Positions 1-9,202 are shown, counted from the stretch's first letter. The stretch: 64,000 bases of DNA from Azospirillum thermophilum (GCF_003130795.1 NZ_CP029353.1:1627501-1691500), one strand, 5' to 3'. Made by a program: numbers and translations. The notes: a model not told the origin generated them from the sequence alone.

Positions 1-1436
1 CGCTGACGCTGGCCGTCATCGTTCTGCTGTTCGTCTTCCAGCGGCAGGGCACCGGGCGGGTCGGCATCTTCTTCGGCCCGGTGATGGGGCTGTGGTTCTC
101 CGTCCTCGCCATCCTCGGCCTGATCCAGATCGTGCATGCGCCGGACGTGCTGCGGGCGGTGAGCCCGACCTACGCCATCGCCCTGTTCCAGGCCAACGCG
201 CTGCTGGCCTTCGTCGCGCTGGGCGCGGTGGTGCTGGCGGTGACCGGCGCCGAGGCGCTCTATGCCGACATGGGGCATTTCGGCCGGCGCCCGATCCGGC
301 TGGCCTGGATGTACATGGTGCTGCCGGCCCTGCTGCTGAACTACTTCGGCCAGGGCAGCCTGCTGCTGCATGAGCCGGAGGCGCTGGAGAACCCCTTCTA
401 CCATCTGGCGCCGGACTGGGCGCAGCTTCCCCTGGTGGTGCTGGCGACGGCGGCGACGGTGATCGCCAGCCAGGCGGTGATCTCCGGCGCCTTCTCCCTG
501 ACGCGGCAGGCGGTGCAGCTCGGCTATCTGCCCCGGCGCGAGATCCGGCACACGTCGGAGCACGAGATCGGGCAGGTCTACATCCCGCGCAACAACTGGA
601 TCCTGCTGGTCGGCGTGGTGATCCTGGTGATCGGCTTCGGATCCTCCAGCAACCTCGCCGCGGCCTACGGCGTGTCGGTGACCGGCGCGATGGCGATCGA
701 CGCCATCCTGGCGGCGGTGGTCGCGTGGCGCCTGTGGCGCTGGAACCCGCTGCTGGTGATCGTCGCCTTCACCGGGTTCCTGGCGATCGACCTGATCCTG
801 TTCGGCGCCACCCTGACCAAGGTGCCGCAGGGCGGCTGGTTCCCGCTGGCCATCGCCTTCGGCGTCTACCTGCTGATGACGACGTGGCGCCACGGCCGCA
901 AGCTGCTGACCGACCGGCTCTATTCCGACGCCCTGCCCATGGAGCTGTTCCTCAGCCGCATCACGCCGCAGTCGCCCCAGCGCGTCGCCGGCACCGCGGT
1001 GTTCATGACCGGCCGCTCCGACCTCGTGCCGCACGCCATGCTGCACAACATCAAGCACAACCGCGTGCTGCACGAGCGCGTCGTCATGGTGACGGTGAAC
1101 ATCGAGGAGGTGCCGCGCATCAGCGACGACCGCACCATGGAGGTGGACAAGCTGGGCAAGGGCTTCTGGCGCGTGGTGCTCCACTTCGGCTACCTGGAGC
1201 AGCCGAACATCCCGCGCGCGCTGGAGTCCTGCCGCCGCTTCGGCCTGCATCTCGACCTGATGGACACGTCCTTCTTCCTGGGACGCGAGACGCTGATCCC
1301 GTCCAGGCGCCGCGGCTTGCCCGGCTGGCGCGAGCCTATGTTCATCCTGATGTCCAAGACCGCCCTGTCGGCGACCGAGTTCTTCTGCATCCCGCCGGGG
1401 CGCGTGGTGGAGCTGGGCACCCAGGTGGAGATCTGA
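1..1436 (+). CDS. kup: Kup family potassium uptake protein, 3' part
   Basis: Low-affinity K+ uptake permease of the inner membrane (Kup/HAK/KUP family, proton-coupled). The reading frame is open from base 3, so the start lies before the window. The visible part starts inside the membrane domain with the family motif QRxGTxxVGxxFGPVM (residues encoded around 40-90) and continues through several hydrophobic segments, including ALYADMGHFG, the typical Kup signature. The last 150 residues are the soluble C-terminal domain, ending at a TGA at 1434. The C-terminal domain is of normal length. It converges with the beta-glucosidase gene 24 bp downstream. Family assignment is firm; ion specificity is inferred from the family. 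Confidence 0.95.
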   Translation, partial: LTLAVIVLLFVFQRQGTGRVGIFFGPVMGLWFSVLAILGLIQIVHAPDVLRAVSPTYAIALFQANALLAFVALGAVVLAVTGAEALYADMGHFGRRPIRLAWMYMVLPALLLNYFGQGSLLLHEPEALENPFYHLAPDWAQLPLVVLATAATVIASQAVISGAFSLTRQAVQLGYLPRREIRHTSEHEIGQVYIPRNNWILLVGVVILVIGFGSSSNLAAAYGVSVTGAMAIDAILAAVVAWRLWRWNPLLVIVAFTGFLAIDLILFGATLTKVPQGGWFPLAIAFGVYLLMTTWRHGRKLLTDRLYSDALPMELFLSRITPQSPQRVAGTAVFMTGRSDLVPHAMLHNIKHNRVLHERVVMVTVNIEEVPRISDDRTMEVDKLGKGFWRVVLHFGYLEQPNIPRALESCRRFGLHLDLMDTSFFLGRETLIPSRRRGLPGWREPMFILMSKTALSATEFFCIPPGRVVELGTQVEI

Positions 1437-1460
1437 GGCCCGGCCCCGCCGGGGCGTGCG

Positions 1461-2813
1461 CTACGCGCCCCCGGCCCGCGCCTGCCGGATCAGGTCGGCA
1501 TACCAGCGCGACGAGGCCTTCGGCGTGCGCTTCAGCGTCTTGAAGTCGACATGGACGAGGCCGAAACGCTGGCCGTAGCCGTTGCCCCATTCGAAGTTGT
1601 CGAGCAGCGACCAGACGAAATAGCCGCGCACGTCGGCCCCCAGCGCCATCGCGTCGCGCATCGCCGCGTTGTAGGTCTTGAGGTAGGCGATGCGGTGGGG
1701 ATCGTCGACCGCGCCGCCGGCGTCCGGCGCGTCGCTGCCGCCGCAGCCGTTCTCCGTCACCACGATGGGCAGCCGGTAGCGGCGGGAGATGGTCAGCAGC
1801 TCCTCCCGGAAGGCGTCGGGGAAGATCGCCCAGCCGACGGCGCGCGAGGCCTCGCTGTTGGCCGCGGCGGCCGGCGCATTGCCCCAGCCATAGCCCCAGG
1901 TGCGCTCCGGCTCGGTCTTCGCGAAGATCGGGCCGTAATGGTTGAGGCCGAACCAGTCCACCGGCCGGGCGATGCGCGCCATGTCGCCGGGCTGGACATG
2001 GGGCTCGATCGCCTCGGCGGTGCGCGGCGGGTAGTGGCCGCGGATCTGCGGATCGGGGAAGACGAGGTTCCAGTGCTCGTCCAGCAGGGCGGCGGCCTCG
2101 CGGTTCTCCGGCGTGTCGGTTTCCGGCACCACGACCTGACGGTTGTGGATGGCGCCGATCGAGGCCTGGGGGACCAGGGCGCGCAGCACGTCCACCCCGG
2201 CGCCGTGGGCGAGGTTGACGTGGTGGATGGCGCGCAGATGCTGCACCCGGTCGGTGATGCCGGGCGCCGCCCAGGGGATCGCATAGCCGAAGAGGGTGAA
2301 GACGGAGAACTCGTTGAAGGTGGCCCAGCGCTTGACGCGGTCGCCGTAGCGGCGGGCGCAGAGCGCGGCGTAGTCGGCGAACCAGCCGGCGCTGTCGCGG
2401 CTGGCCCAGCCGCCGAGGTCGTGCAGGGCCTGCGGCAGGTCCCAATGGTAGAGACAGGCCCAGGGCTCGATGCCGGCCTCCAGCAGCCGGTCGATCAGCC
2501 GGTCGTAGAAGTCGAGGCCCTTGTCGTTCACCGCGCCGCGTCCGCGCGGCAGGATGCGCGGCCAGGACAGCGAGAAGCGGTAGGCCCCCACCCCCATGCC
2601 CTTCATCAGGGCGATGTCCTCGGCATAGCGGTGGTAATGGTCGCAGGCGACGTCGCCGGTATCGCCGTTGACCACCCCGCCGGCGGTGCGGCAGCGGGTG
2701 TCCCAGATGCTGGGACCGCGGCCATCCTCGGCGGCGGCGCCCTCGATCTGGTAGGCGGAGGTGGACACCCCCCAGACGAAACCCTGCGGATAGGGGGGCG
2801 GCGTGGCGGACAT
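1461..2813 (-). CDS. Beta-glucosidase, glycoside hydrolase family 1
   Basis: Retaining GH1 enzyme of 450 residues, expected to hydrolyse beta-glucosides in the cytoplasm (no signal peptide is visible). The N-terminal GH1 signature FVWGVSTSAYQIEGA is at residues 12-26, the acid/base Glu is E168 in TFNEF, and the nucleophile is E354 in VTENG. GH1 enzymes normally read TFNEP at the first site; here Pro is replaced by Phe. The start is well supported: GGAGG lies a few bases before the ATG at 2813. It is divergent from a paralogue at 2938, and residues 90-178 are almost identical in both, even at DNA level. The exact sugar preference cannot be read from the sequence. Confidence 0.95.
   Translation of the reverse strand: MSATPPPYPQGFVWGVSTSAYQIEGAAAEDGRGPSIWDTRCRTAGGVVNGDTGDVACDHYHRYAEDIALMKGMGVGAYRFSLSWPRILPRGRGAVNDKGLDFYDRLIDRLLEAGIEPWACLYHWDLPQALHDLGGWASRDSAGWFADYAALCARRYGDRVKRWATFNEFSVFTLFGYAIPWAAPGITDRVQHLRAIHHVNLAHGAGVDVLRALVPQASIGAIHNRQVVVPETDTPENREAAALLDEHWNLVFPDPQIRGHYPPRTAEAIEPHVQPGDMARIARPVDWFGLNHYGPIFAKTEPERTWGYGWGNAPAAAANSEASRAVGWAIFPDAFREELLTISRRYRLPIVVTENGCGGSDAPDAGGAVDDPHRIAYLKTYNAAMRDAMALGADVRGYFVWSLLDNFEWGNGYGQRFGLVHVDFKTLKRTPKASSRWYADLIRQARAGGA
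2283..2552 (-). repeat. Arm 1 of a ~270-bp inverted near-identical tract inside the GH1 genes
   Basis: Read on the minus strand, this part of the first GH1 gene matches 3216-3485 of the second gene. I count about four to five differences in roughly 270 bases; all of those in the core are synonymous (for example tac/tat, aag/aaa). Flanking parts of the two genes differ much more, so the tract looks like a gene-conversion patch rather than a whole-gene recent duplication. Confidence 0.85.
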
Positions 2814-2937
2814 GCTTCCTCCAGGAGGTCGGGCGGGAGACCGGGTGGGCGGACGTTTTCGCGTATACTACCTTTGGCAGAGTGCCTGTGGAATGGGCAT
2901 AATGGGGCGTCCGAACCCTGCTGCGGAGCGGCCTGCC

Positions 2938-4298
2938 ATGACGTCGTCCCTTCCCGGGTCCTTTCCCGGCCCCTTCCCCGCCGGCTTCCTGTGGGGAGCC
3001 TCCACCTCCGCCTTCCAGATCGAGGGGGCGGCGACGGAGGACGGGCGCGGCCCCAGCATCTGGGACAGCTTCTGCAAGCTGAAGGGACGGGTCGACAACG
3101 GCGACACCGCGGACGTCGCCTGCGACCATTACCACCGCTATGCCGAGGACGTCGCGCTGATGCGGGACCTCGGGCTGCAGGCCTACCGCTTCTCGATCTC
3201 GTGGCCGCGGCTGCTGCCGCGCGGGCGCGGCGCGGTGAACGACAAGGGCCTCGACTTCTACGACCGGCTGATCGACCGGCTGCTGGAGGCCGGCATCGAG
3301 CCCTGGGCCTGTCTCTACCATTGGGACCTGCCGCAGGCCCTGCACGACCTCGGCGGCTGGGCCAGCCGCGACAGCGCCGGCTGGTTCGCCGACTATGCCG
3401 CGCTCTGCGCCCGCCGCTACGGCGACCGCGTCAAACGCTGGGCCACCTTCAACGAGTTCTCCGTCTTCACCCTCTTCGGCTACGCCTTCGGCTGGGGCGC
3501 GCCGAGCATCGCCGACCGGGCGGTGCATCTGCAGGTCATCCACCACGTCAACCTCGCCCATGGCGCCGGGGTGGACGTGCTGCGCGCCCTGGTCCCCCAG
3601 GCCTCCATCGGGCGGTGCACAGCGTGCAGCCCATGCGGCCGGAGACCGACCGGCCGGAGGATGTCGAGGCCGCCGCCCTGTTCGACGAACACTGGAACTG
3701 GGCCTTCCCCGATCCGCAGATCCGCGGCCACTACCCGCCGCGGATCGCCAGGGCGATCGAGCCCCATGTCCAGCCCGGCGACATGGCGCGCATCGCCCGG
3801 CCGCTCGACTGGTTCGGCCTCAACCATTATGCGCCGGTCTACGGCCGGGCCGATCCGGAGTTGATCTGGGGCTTCGGCTTCGGCTCGCCGCCCGCCGACA
3901 TGCCGCGCACCGACGTCGGCTGGCCCTATGATCCCAGCGCCTTCCGCGACGCCCTGCTGGAGCTGACCCGCCGCTACCGCCTGCCGGTCTATGTGACGGA
4001 GAACGGCTTCGGCACCAAGGCGGAGGAGGCGCCGGATGACGGGGGAGTGGTCCGGGACGGCGCCCGCATCGACTATCTGCGCGCCTGCATCGGCGAGATG
4101 GCCCGCGCCCGCCAGGAGGGGGCCGACGTGCGCGGCTATTTCGTCTGGTCGCTGCTGGACAATTTCGAATGGGGCGGCGGCTACGGCACGCGATTCGGCA
4201 TCGTGCGCGTGGACTATCCGACCCAGCGGCGCGTCCCGAAGGAGTCGGCCCGCTGGTATGCCGGCCTGATCCGGCAGAACCGATCGGACGCGCGGTAA
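2938..4298 (+). CDS. Beta-glucosidase, GH1, second paralogue (frameshifted in this assembly)
   Basis: Second GH1 gene. The N-terminal half starts at ATG 2938 with FLWGASTSAFQIEGA and runs through TFNEF. The C-terminal half carries WFGLNHY, VTENGFG (nucleophile) and SLLDNFEW. The two halves are in different frames: the first derails after PQASIG at about 3609. The paralogue reads PQASIGA at this point, and adding one G to the run at 3609-3612 restores a continuous 453-residue protein, three residues longer than its neighbour. Likely a sequencing or assembly error, though a true one-base deletion would make it a pseudogene. The starts of the two GH1 genes are 124 bp apart and divergent, so they probably share a control region. 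Confidence 0.85.
3216..3485 (+). repeat. Arm 2 of the ~270-bp inverted near-identical tract
   Basis: Partner of 2283-2552, in opposite orientation, about 660 bp away. It encodes the segment from the PRGRGAVNDKGL region through TFNEF. Inverted copies this close can recombine and invert the divergent promoter region between them, and they can also confuse short-read assembly. Confidence 0.85.
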
Positions 4299-4409
4299 AC
4301 TGTCGCAGAAACACACAATATGTCAGCACCGAAACCTATTGCAATTTTCTAACCTTCTTTACAAAGTTCCGATCCGGAAATTGCCTGCCCCGGAGAGGGA
4401 CGCCCCGCC

Positions 4410-5327
4410 ATGACCGAGACCGTGACCGCCCTGGTGGTCGATGACGAGGAAATGACGCGCGCCATCGTCGGCGGCTATCTCGCCCGTCTCGGTTACCGCA
4501 CGCTGGAGGCCGGGAGCATCGCGGCGGCCTGGGACATCCTGTCGGCGCCGGGCTGCCCGGTCGGCGTCCTTCTGCTCGACCGCCGGCTTCCCGACGGCGA
4601 CGGGCTGGAGCTGTTGCCGCGGATGCGCGCCCTGCCCCATCTGGCCGAGCTGCCGGTGATCGTGCAGTCGGTCGCCGACAGCGGGGCGGAGATCGCCGCC
4701 GCGATCCGCGCCGGCATCTTCCATTACATGACCAAGCCCTATGACGGGACCCTGCTGCGCTCGGTCGTCGGCGCGGCGGTGGAGAACCACGGGCGGCTGA
4801 AGGCGCTGCGCGGCGACGTGCGCAGCCGCACCGACGCCATGGCGCTGATGCGCGGCGGGCGGTTCCGGCTGCGCACCCCGCAGGAAGCCCGCGATCTCGC
4901 CATCGCCCTGTCGGCCGCCGCCCCGGCCGCGCGCGGCCTGACCTTCGGCCTGACCGAGCTGATGCTGAACGCGGTGGAGCACGGCACGCTGGGGATCGGC
5001 TTCGAGGCCAAGCGGCGGCTGAAGGCGCCGGGCGCCGCGGCCAACGCCTATGCCGAGGAACTCGACCGCCGCCTCGCCAGCCCGGACTACCGCGACCGCT
5101 TCGTGACCGTGGAGGTGGAGCGCGACGAGCGGCGGCTGACCATCACCATCACCGACATGGGCGGCGGCTTCGACCATCGGCACTATCTGGCCGCCGACCC
5201 GGCGCAGAACACCGCCGCCCACGGGCGCGGCATCGCGCTGGCCCGCCTCGCCGGCTTCGCCGAGCTGACCTATCTCGGCGACGGGAACCGTGTGGTCGGT
5301 GTGGTGGAGCTGGAGGAGGGGCGGTGA
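4410..5327 (+). CDS. Response regulator fused to RsbW-like ATPase domain
   Basis: 305-residue soluble protein. Residues 1-125 are a CheY-type receiver: acidic pair DDE near the N-terminus, phospho-acceptor Asp in LLLDRRLPDGDG (about residue 56), and conserved Lys in MTKPY. After a linker, residues 150-300 form a HATPase domain of the anti-sigma/RsbW type, with the N-box ELMLNAVEHG and G-box features TDMGGGFDHR and HGRGIALA. No dimerisation/His domain is present, so it is not a classical histidine kinase. Such fusions would let phosphorylation of the receiver control a serine-kinase or anti-sigma activity (inference). It stands alone, convergent with the GGDEF gene, and a purine-rich ribosome site GGAGAGGG precedes the ATG. 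Confidence 0.85.
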   Translation: MTETVTALVVDDEEMTRAIVGGYLARLGYRTLEAGSIAAAWDILSAPGCPVGVLLLDRRLPDGDGLELLPRMRALPHLAELPVIVQSVADSGAEIAAAIRAGIFHYMTKPYDGTLLRSVVGAAVENHGRLKALRGDVRSRTDAMALMRGGRFRLRTPQEARDLAIALSAAAPAARGLTFGLTELMLNAVEHGTLGIGFEAKRRLKAPGAAANAYAEELDRRLASPDYRDRFVTVEVERDERRLTITITDMGGGFDHRHYLAADPAQNTAAHGRGIALARLAGFAELTYLGDGNRVVGVVELEEGR

Positions 5328-5349
5328 CGGCCGGGCGCCGCCCGCCCCC

Positions 5350-6975
5350 TCACATCCCCGGATCGTAGACGATCACCCGGTTCCGCCCCTCGCGCTTGGC
5401 GCGGTAGAGGGCGAGGTCGGCACGGTGGATCGCCTTTTCCAGCGTGTCGGTCGCCCCTTCCACGCCGGCGATGCCGATGCTGCAGGTGACGTTGAGCGGG
5501 CCGCCGGGGCCGGGAATCGGCAGGCGGGCGATATGGCGGCGCACCCGCTCCGCCACGACGCGGCTTTCGTCGGCGGTGGCGCCGGGAAGCACGACGACGA
5601 ACTCCTCCCCGCCGAGGCGTCCGAGGATGTCGTACTCGCGCAGGATGGTCTGGCAGCCGCCTGCCACCATGCGCAGGGCGTCGTCGCCGGTGGCGTGGCC
5701 GTAGCTGTCGTTGATCCGCTTGAAATGGTCGACGTCGAGCACGAAGACCGCCAGCGGCTCGCAGAAGCGATGGGCGCGGGCAAGCTGCTGGCGCCCCAGC
5801 TCCATGAAGGAGCGCCGGTTGTAGATGCCGGTGAGGGGGTCGCGCGACGCCATGTCGCGCAGCGCCTCCTCCATGTTGCGGCGCTCCGTATAGTCGTAGA
5901 TCCAGGCGAGGTTGACCGGCACGCCCTGGATCACCGCCTGGTTCACCGTGAACAGCGTCCAGAAGGGCGACCCGTCGGCGCGGCGGAACTGCACCTCCAT
6001 GTTCACGACCGACTTGGCGGTGCGCAGCCGATCCAGCACACGCTCGCGCTGGTGGTCGTCCACATAGTAGTCGCGCGCCCGGCTGCCGATCAGCCGCTCC
6101 CGCGACAGGCCGATCAGTTCGGCGAAGCGCGTGTTGACGAAGACGATGCGGCCGTCGTCCCGCCGCGAGACGGAGACGCCGACCGGGCTCTGCTCCAGGA
6201 TCGCCTCCAGCCGCGCCTCGTTGGGCAGCCCTTCGGCCAGATCGTGGATGACGCCGACGATCCCGTTGGTGCCGCCGCCCTCGTCGGCGAGCGAGGCCTT
6301 GGTCAGGCAGACCATGCGGGTGCTGCCGTCGGCAAGCGGAACCGCCTCCTCGTAGCTGGTCTGGCCCTGGCGGGCGAAGAGCTGGCGGTCCTGCGCGACA
6401 TGCGCCTTGGCGGTGCGCGGACTCATCACCGCGAAGCTCGACTTGTTCAGGATCTCCGTGCGGGAGAGGCCGGTATACTGCTCGAAGGCGGCATTGCAGG
6501 CGACGTAGCAGCCGCGCTGATCCTTGATGAAGACGGGCACCGGCAGCCGGTCGAACAGCCGCTGCTGGGCGTCGACGTGGCGGCGCAGCTCCATCTCCCG
6601 CTGCCGGCGGGCGGTGACGTCGGTGAAGACGTGCAGTTCCACCGGCCGGCCGGCCGGCCCCGGAACGGTGCTGACCGCCTCCACCACCCACAGGCTGGTG
6701 CCGTCGGTCCGGCGCAGGCGGCGCAGGCCCGGCGTGTCGTCGCCCTCCTCCCCCGCTGCGCCGGGCGGCTCGAAGCGGGTGAAGCGGCTGCCGGCCAGGA
6801 CGCCCGAGGGCTGGCCGAGCAGATCGTAAAGCGCCCGGTTGGCATAGAGGATCAGCCCGTCCGGCGACAGGGCGCAGACCGGCGCCGGCAGGGCGTCGTA
6901 GGCCGCCCAGGCCATCATGCACGCCTCCTCGCCCTGTTCCTCCACCACCATCACCGCACTGCCCGTTTCGTACAT
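5350..6975 (-). CDS. PAS-PAS-PAS-GGDEF diguanylate cyclase
   Basis: Predicted cytoplasmic diguanylate cyclase of 541 residues that would make cyclic di-GMP. Three PAS-like sensor segments can be seen (about residues 20-125, 133-250 and 255-365), the last followed by a PAC-like tail. The C-terminal GGDEF domain starts near DPLTGIYNRRS (379) and carries an intact active site GGEEF at 455-459. The product-inhibition site RxxD is present five residues upstream (R446-D449). No EAL domain and no membrane segment. The start at 6975 has no clear ribosome site; M9 is an alternative. The signal sensed by the PAS domains is unknown. Confidence 0.92.
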   Translation of the reverse strand: MYETGSAVMVVEEQGEEACMMAWAAYDALPAPVCALSPDGLILYANRALYDLLGQPSGVLAGSRFTRFEPPGAAGEEGDDTPGLRRLRRTDGTSLWVVEAVSTVPGPAGRPVELHVFTDVTARRQREMELRRHVDAQQRLFDRLPVPVFIKDQRGCYVACNAAFEQYTGLSRTEILNKSSFAVMSPRTAKAHVAQDRQLFARQGQTSYEEAVPLADGSTRMVCLTKASLADEGGGTNGIVGVIHDLAEGLPNEARLEAILEQSPVGVSVSRRDDGRIVFVNTRFAELIGLSRERLIGSRARDYYVDDHQRERVLDRLRTAKSVVNMEVQFRRADGSPFWTLFTVNQAVIQGVPVNLAWIYDYTERRNMEEALRDMASRDPLTGIYNRRSFMELGRQQLARAHRFCEPLAVFVLDVDHFKRINDSYGHATGDDALRMVAGGCQTILREYDILGRLGGEEFVVVLPGATADESRVVAERVRRHIARLPIPGPGGPLNVTCSIGIAGVEGATDTLEKAIHRADLALYRAKREGRNRVIVYDPGM

Positions 6976-7111
6976 GGGCGGGTGTGTCCCACAAAAGATT
7001 ATTTCACAGGATCGAGCCTCCTTGCCAGAAAGCTCTGATTACTGGAAAGCATGCTACGGGATGCCGGTCCGTTGGCCTCGTCCATGTTGTTGAATACACT
7101 GACGGTCCCGT

Positions 7112-8143
7112 TTACGCCAGCATTCCACGGCATGCAGCGGCAAGTCGCCGCATGGCCTCGTCATCGGGTGGAAGTCCCAGCCGCAGCCAGTCCGCCCGGT
7201 AGTCGAACCTCCTGACCAGGATCCCGGATGCGCCCAGCGCAGTATAATGCGCAAACGCGTTTGGCGTGCAAACGAGTCGATAGAGCGCCGTTCCCCCGAC
7301 CACCTCCAGCCCCGCCGCCACCAGGAGGCGATCAAGCCGCTCGGCCGCATCCCTCAGGCGATTCCGCGTCGCGGCGATCCAGTCAGGGTCGGACAGCGCG
7401 GCGGTCGCGACGGCGAGCCCCGGACCCGAGACGGCCCAGGGACCGATGGCCGTCCGCAGCGCCGCCGCCAGTTCCGGCGCCGCCAGCGCGATGCCCAGGC
7501 GAAGCCCGGCGAGCCCGAAGAACTTCCCGAAGGAGCGCAGAACCACCAGCCCCGGCCGGCCGGCCTGCGCGGCGACGCTGGCCGCCGGATCGGGATCGGC
7601 GAAGGCCTCGTCCACCACCAGCCAGCCGCCGCGCGCGGCCTGCCGGTCGGCGAGCGCCAGCAGATCGGCCGCCGGCAGCAGACGCCCATCGGGGTTGTTC
7701 GGGTTGACGACGACCAGAACCTCGGCCTCCGTTCCGTCCGGCCGGGCCACCTCCTGGACGCGGTGGCCGGCGGCGGCCCAGCAGGCGGCGTGCTCGCCAT
7801 AGGTCGGCGCCAGGACGGCGACCCGTCCCGGCGCGCGCAGCCGCGGCAGAAGCTGGATCAGCGCCTGCGAGCCGGAAGCCGCCGCCACCATGTCCGGCGA
7901 CGGGGCGCCGTAGCAGGCCGCCGCCGCCTCGCGCAGGCGGCGTTCGGCAGCCCGGCCGGGAAGCCGGGTCCACGCCTCGGCCGGGATCTCCGGCACCGGG
8001 TAGGGCCAGGGGTTGATGCCGGTGGACAGGTCGATCCATGGCTCCGGCGCACCGGGGAATGCGGCACGCGCGCCGTCGAGGTCGCCGCCATGCAGAAGAT
8101 CCTTCTCCAAGCCCTTGGTCACGCCTGCGCTTTGCGCCATCAT
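7112..8143 (-). CDS. cobC: Threonine-phosphate decarboxylase, cobalamin synthesis
   Basis: PLP-dependent class-I/II aminotransferase-fold enzyme of about 343 residues. It makes the (R)-1-amino-2-propanol phosphate linker of cobalamin (CobC in Pseudomonas denitrificans naming, CobD in Salmonella naming). Visible family features are HGG near the N-terminus, DLSTGINPWPYP, NPNNPDGR and the PLP lysine in RSFGKFFGLAGLRLG. The frame is open further upstream, but I chose the ATG at 8143 because a longer version would run into the divergent cbiB start; the two starts are then only 28 bp apart. It sits with four other cobalamin genes, which supports the assignment over other aminotransferases. Confidence 0.9.
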   Translation of the reverse strand: MMAQSAGVTKGLEKDLLHGGDLDGARAAFPGAPEPWIDLSTGINPWPYPVPEIPAEAWTRLPGRAAERRLREAAAACYGAPSPDMVAAASGSQALIQLLPRLRAPGRVAVLAPTYGEHAACWAAAGHRVQEVARPDGTEAEVLVVVNPNNPDGRLLPAADLLALADRQAARGGWLVVDEAFADPDPAASVAAQAGRPGLVVLRSFGKFFGLAGLRLGIALAAPELAAALRTAIGPWAVSGPGLAVATAALSDPDWIAATRNRLRDAAERLDRLLVAAGLEVVGGTALYRLVCTPNAFAHYTALGASGILVRRFDYRADWLRLGLPPDDEAMRRLAAACRGMLA

Positions 8144-8171
8144 CCCGCCCCTGTCGCTCCCTGTCCTGCGG

Positions 8172-9146
8172 ATGTCCCAGCCCGTGCCGTTCCACCCGTT
8201 CCTGCTCGCCGCCGCTTTGGCCATCGAGGCCGCCGCCGGCTATCCGGACGCACTCTACGCCCGGATCCGCCATCCCGTCGTGTGGATCGGCACGCTGATC
8301 GGCCATCTCGACCGCGCCCTGAACGATGAGCGCGAGTCCTTCGACCGGCGCAAGGCCTACGGCGTGCTTGCCGTGGCGGTCCTGCTGCTGGTGGTCGGCG
8401 GCGTGGCCTCCGCGGTGGCCGGGCTGTGCCGCGCCCTGCCGTTCGGCTGGCTGTGGGAGGCGCTGCTGGCCTCGACCCTGCTGGCGCAGCGCAGCCTCTA
8501 CGACCATGTCGCCGCGGTGGCCGACGGCTTCCGCCGCGACGGGCTGGCCGGGGCACGCCAGGCGGTATCGATGATCGTCGGCCGCAATCCCGAGACGCTG
8601 GACGAGCCGGCGGTGTTCCGCGCCGCCATCGAAAGCCTGGCCGAGAACTTCTCCGACGGGGTGGTGGCGCCGGCCTTCTGGCTTCTGGTCGGCGGGCTGC
8701 CGGGACTGGCGCTCTACAAGGCGATCAACACGGCCGACAGCATGATCGGCCACCGCACGCCGCGGCACGAGGCCTTCGGCTGGGCGGCGGCGCGGCTGGA
8801 CGATCTGGTCAACCTGCCGGGCTCGCGCCTGACCGCCCTGCTGATCGTCGCCGCCGCCCGGATCACCGAAGGAGCGTCCGCCGCCGACGCCTGGAATTCC
8901 GTGCGCCGCGACGCCCGCCGCCACCGCTCGCCCAACGCCGGCTGGCCGGAGGCGGCGATGGCCGGGGCGCTCGACCTGCGGCTCGGCGGGCCGCGGGTCT
9001 ATGGCAAGACCCGGATCGAGGATGTCTGGCTCGGCCCCGGCCGCACCGCCGCGACGGTGGAGGACGTGAAGCGCGCCCTGTTCCTCTACCGCCGTGCCTG
9101 CCTCGTGCTGATCGCCGGGGCGCTGCTGCTGGCCATCCTGCTGTAG
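8172..9146 (+). CDS. cbiB: Adenosylcobinamide-phosphate synthase CbiB/CobD
   Basis: Integral membrane enzyme of 324 residues that joins the aminopropanol (phosphate) arm to adenosylcobyric acid. The protein starts PFHPFLLAAALAIEAAAGYP, a typical CbiB N-terminus, followed by HPVVWIG. It has several hydrophobic segments and conserved ESLAENFSDGVVAPAFW and INTADSMIGH motifs, and ends in a membrane segment. I place the start at ATG 8172 because the family starts there, although the frame is open upstream. It is divergent from cobC, whose product makes its substrate, so the two probably share a promoter region. Normal length for the family. Confidence 0.95.
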   Translation: MSQPVPFHPFLLAAALAIEAAAGYPDALYARIRHPVVWIGTLIGHLDRALNDERESFDRRKAYGVLAVAVLLLVVGGVASAVAGLCRALPFGWLWEALLASTLLAQRSLYDHVAAVADGFRRDGLAGARQAVSMIVGRNPETLDEPAVFRAAIESLAENFSDGVVAPAFWLLVGGLPGLALYKAINTADSMIGHRTPRHEAFGWAAARLDDLVNLPGSRLTALLIVAAARITEGASAADAWNSVRRDARRHRSPNAGWPEAAMAGALDLRLGGPRVYGKTRIEDVWLGPGRTAATVEDVKRALFLYRRACLVLIAGALLLAILL

Positions 9147-9159
9147 GGCGCGCCATCAA

Positions 9160-9201
9160 CCGTTCGTGCGGGCCGTTCGTGCGGGCCGTTCGTGCCGGCC
9201 G
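9160..9201. repeat. 13-bp tandem repeat, about three copies
   Basis: The unit CCGTTCGTGCGGG is repeated at 9160-9172, 9173-9185 and, with one change, 9186-9198. A partial fourth copy runs into the cobQ stop codon. It fills almost the whole gap between the convergent cbiB and cobQ genes. Confidence 0.9.
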
Positions 9202-9202
9202 T

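Noticed and set aside
1551..3600. Long plus-strand frame leading into the second GH1 gene
   Set aside because: Its first two thirds are antisense to the first GH1 gene or out of frame with the second; only the part after 3612 is real coding sequence.
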